A stretch of 6,544 nucleotides of DNA from Betaproteobacteria bacterium (GTDB taxonomy: Bacteria > Pseudomonadota > Gammaproteobacteria > Burkholderiales > Casimicrobiaceae). The position numbers and the translations under genes are program-made. This document shows positions 5,447-6,544 of the stretch, piece by piece. The notes below the pieces were generated by a model. That model was not told the DNA's origin. It did no database searches and was given only the letters and a program-made list of their open reading frames with translations. The stretch is taken from positions 1 to 6,544 of the forward strand of contig VBDA01000189.1 in assembly GCA_005883655.1 (NCBI GenBank). The letters run 5' to 3'. Positions within the stretch are counted from its first letter, which is position 1; every line of letters starts with the position of its first letter.

Positions 5447-6544
5447 TTACCTGGGCACGCGGATGCGTTCGCGTCCCGGATGCTCCTGCGACGGCGCGCT
5501 GCGCGGTGCCGCGCTCGAGTGCGCGAAGCGCAGCGTCTCGGGATAGGAAAGCACTTCCGGCAGCTCGCCTCGCGCAAGCGTTGCCTGAGTTGTCTGCCAC
5601 CACGTTGCCTCGAGCAGATCGGCGTGCCGCTTCAGGAAATCCGCGCGCACCTCATCGTCGGTGAGCAGGAAGGTAGCGAATTCCTCGGGGAAAACGTCGT
5701 TCGGCCCGACCGGATACCACACCTCGCTCGACATCTCGTCCTGGCCCGGTGGAGGCTGCGGAATGCGGCGGAACGTGCACGCCGTCATGTACTCGATTTC
5801 GTCGTAGTCGTAGAACACGATGCGTCCATAACGGGTCACCCCGAAATTCTTGAACAGCAAGTCACCGGCGAAGATATTCACCGCGGCAAGCTGCTTCAGG
5901 GCGTCGCCGTAATCCCGCATCGCGTGCTCGCGCTGCGCCGCGGTCGCCCGCTTCAGGAAAAGATTGAGCGGGGTCATGCGCCGCTCGATGTAGAATCATG
6001 TCGCCGTCTTTTTCGACGGTCGACGGAGCCACCGCCTCCAGCTCCTCGATGAGCTCGGCGGAAAAGCGTTCGCGCGGAAAGGCGACATCGGAATATTCCA
6101 GAGTGTCGGCCATGCGGCCGACACGGTCGTGGTGCTTGACCAGGACGTATTTCTCCTTGACCTTTTCGCGGGTGGTGTCCTTCGACGGCGCGATCCGGTC
6201 CTTGATCACCTTGAACACGTAGGGATAGGACGGCAGCGTAAAAACGGTCATGACCATGCCCTTGATACCGGGGGCGAGCACGAAGGCGTCGGTGGAATGC
6301 TTGAGATGGTGCAAAAAGTCGCGGAAGAAAAGCGTCTTGCCCTGCTTTTGCAGTCCGACCATGGTGTAGAGCTCGGCTTCGGTTCGCTCCGGAACGATCT
6401 GGCGCAGGAAGTTGACGTAAGCGGAGGGTACTTCCATGTCCACCAGAAAGTAGGCGCGGTTGGCTGAGAAGAGGAGCGCGAGCTGCTCGGCATCCATGAG
6501 CAATGCATCGAAATAGAGATTGCCGTCGGCGTCGTGCTTGATCG
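5447..6544 (-). pseudogene. aceK: Isocitrate dehydrogenase kinase/phosphatase AceK, C-terminal part, frame broken near 5993
   Basis: AceK phosphorylates and dephosphorylates isocitrate dehydrogenase, switching carbon between the TCA cycle and glyoxylate shunt. About 364 C-terminal residues of an enzyme normally near 570-600 are visible, and the 5' part lies beyond the window. Piece 1 (6542 to 5994) holds HDADGNLYFDALLMD, LQKQGKTLFFRDFLHHL, the ATP-binding loop APGIKGMVM, LPSYPYVFKVIKD, and KHHDRVGRMADTLE. Piece 2 (5992 to the TAA at 5447) holds YIERRMTPLN, ANIFAGDLLFKNFGVTR and VFYDYDEIEYMT, which carry the aspartates matching E. coli Asp457 and Asp475, then EVWYPVGPNDVFPEEF. The pieces are in different frames. 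Read straight through, piece 1 ends at 5862 after an unrelated tail and lacks the catalytic aspartates. No other lesion is seen, so this is either a recent inactivation or a sequence error. A restart at ATG 5977 is conceivable but untested. Confidence 0.9.
5987..6002 (-). other. Frame-change point within aceK
   Basis: On the minus strand the upstream frame reads GAC ATG ATT (ending at 5994), and the downstream conserved frame resumes at TAC ATC GAG (5992 on), leaving the single base at 5993 unread. In the family as I recall it, about seven residues ending in H-L separate the Gly-Asp pair from Y-I-E-R-R-M. Here only seven bases do, which fits a net loss of about 14 bases. Just upstream the second frame meets a stop (TGA at 5998-5996), so it cannot be entered from far away. 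There is no classic slippery heptamer or homopolymer here. Confidence 0.8.

Noticed and set aside
5987..6002. Programmed ribosomal frameshift in aceK.
   Set aside because: No slippery heptamer or homopolymer is present, AceK is not known for programmed shifting, and several codons seem missing rather than just a frame change.
1..6544. CRISPR arrays, tRNA or rRNA genes, insertion sequences, phage genes or toxin-antitoxin pairs.
   Set aside because: No regularly spaced repeats, no transposase- or integrase-like translations, and no visible tRNA-like or rRNA-like stretch; nearly all bases are explained by the listed genes.

Overview
The window looks like a GC-rich proteobacterial chromosome, most likely a betaproteobacterium. 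This is inferred from the single-chain iron-sulfur L-serine deaminase, the aceK sequence and the family mix, and no marker gene fixes the taxon. Coding density is very high: gaps between genes run from 1 to about 50 bases. I see no rRNA, tRNA, insertion sequence, CRISPR array or prophage gene, and no gene-free stretch over 300 bases.

Layout. (1) 2-1378, plus strand: the C-terminal three quarters or so of an ABC-transporter substrate-binding protein of the peptide/nickel (SBP_bac_5) family, cut by the window edge. (2) 1396-4682, minus strand: a tightly packed four-gene cluster, in transcription order sdaA (L-serine ammonia-lyase), a bacterial lipocalin with a signal peptide, a small MliC-type lysozyme-inhibitor lipoprotein, and a 3-hydroxyisobutyrate-dehydrogenase-family oxidoreductase. 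It converges on the substrate-binding gene. (3) 4733-5401, plus strand: a secreted Sel1/TPR-repeat protein, divergent from sdaA across only about 50 bases. (4) 5447-6544, minus strand: the C-terminal part of aceK (isocitrate dehydrogenase kinase/phosphatase), running off the window and broken by a frame change near 5993.

How the genes may work together. SdaA turns serine into pyruvate in the cytoplasm. The last gene of the cluster encodes a beta-hydroxyacid dehydrogenase that may act on a related C3/C4 hydroxyacid. The two middle genes encode small envelope beta-barrel proteins and have no obvious metabolic link to the enzymes, so the cluster may simply be co-transcribed. AceK would control flux between the TCA cycle and the glyoxylate shunt by modifying isocitrate dehydrogenase.

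The most notable feature is the aceK break: both halves are well conserved, but a short segment (about 14 nt by recalled family alignment) seems missing just before the YIERRMTPLN motif. This puts the catalytic aspartates out of frame. I did not find a convincing new multi-gene system. Most of the window is ordinary housekeeping and accessory metabolism.
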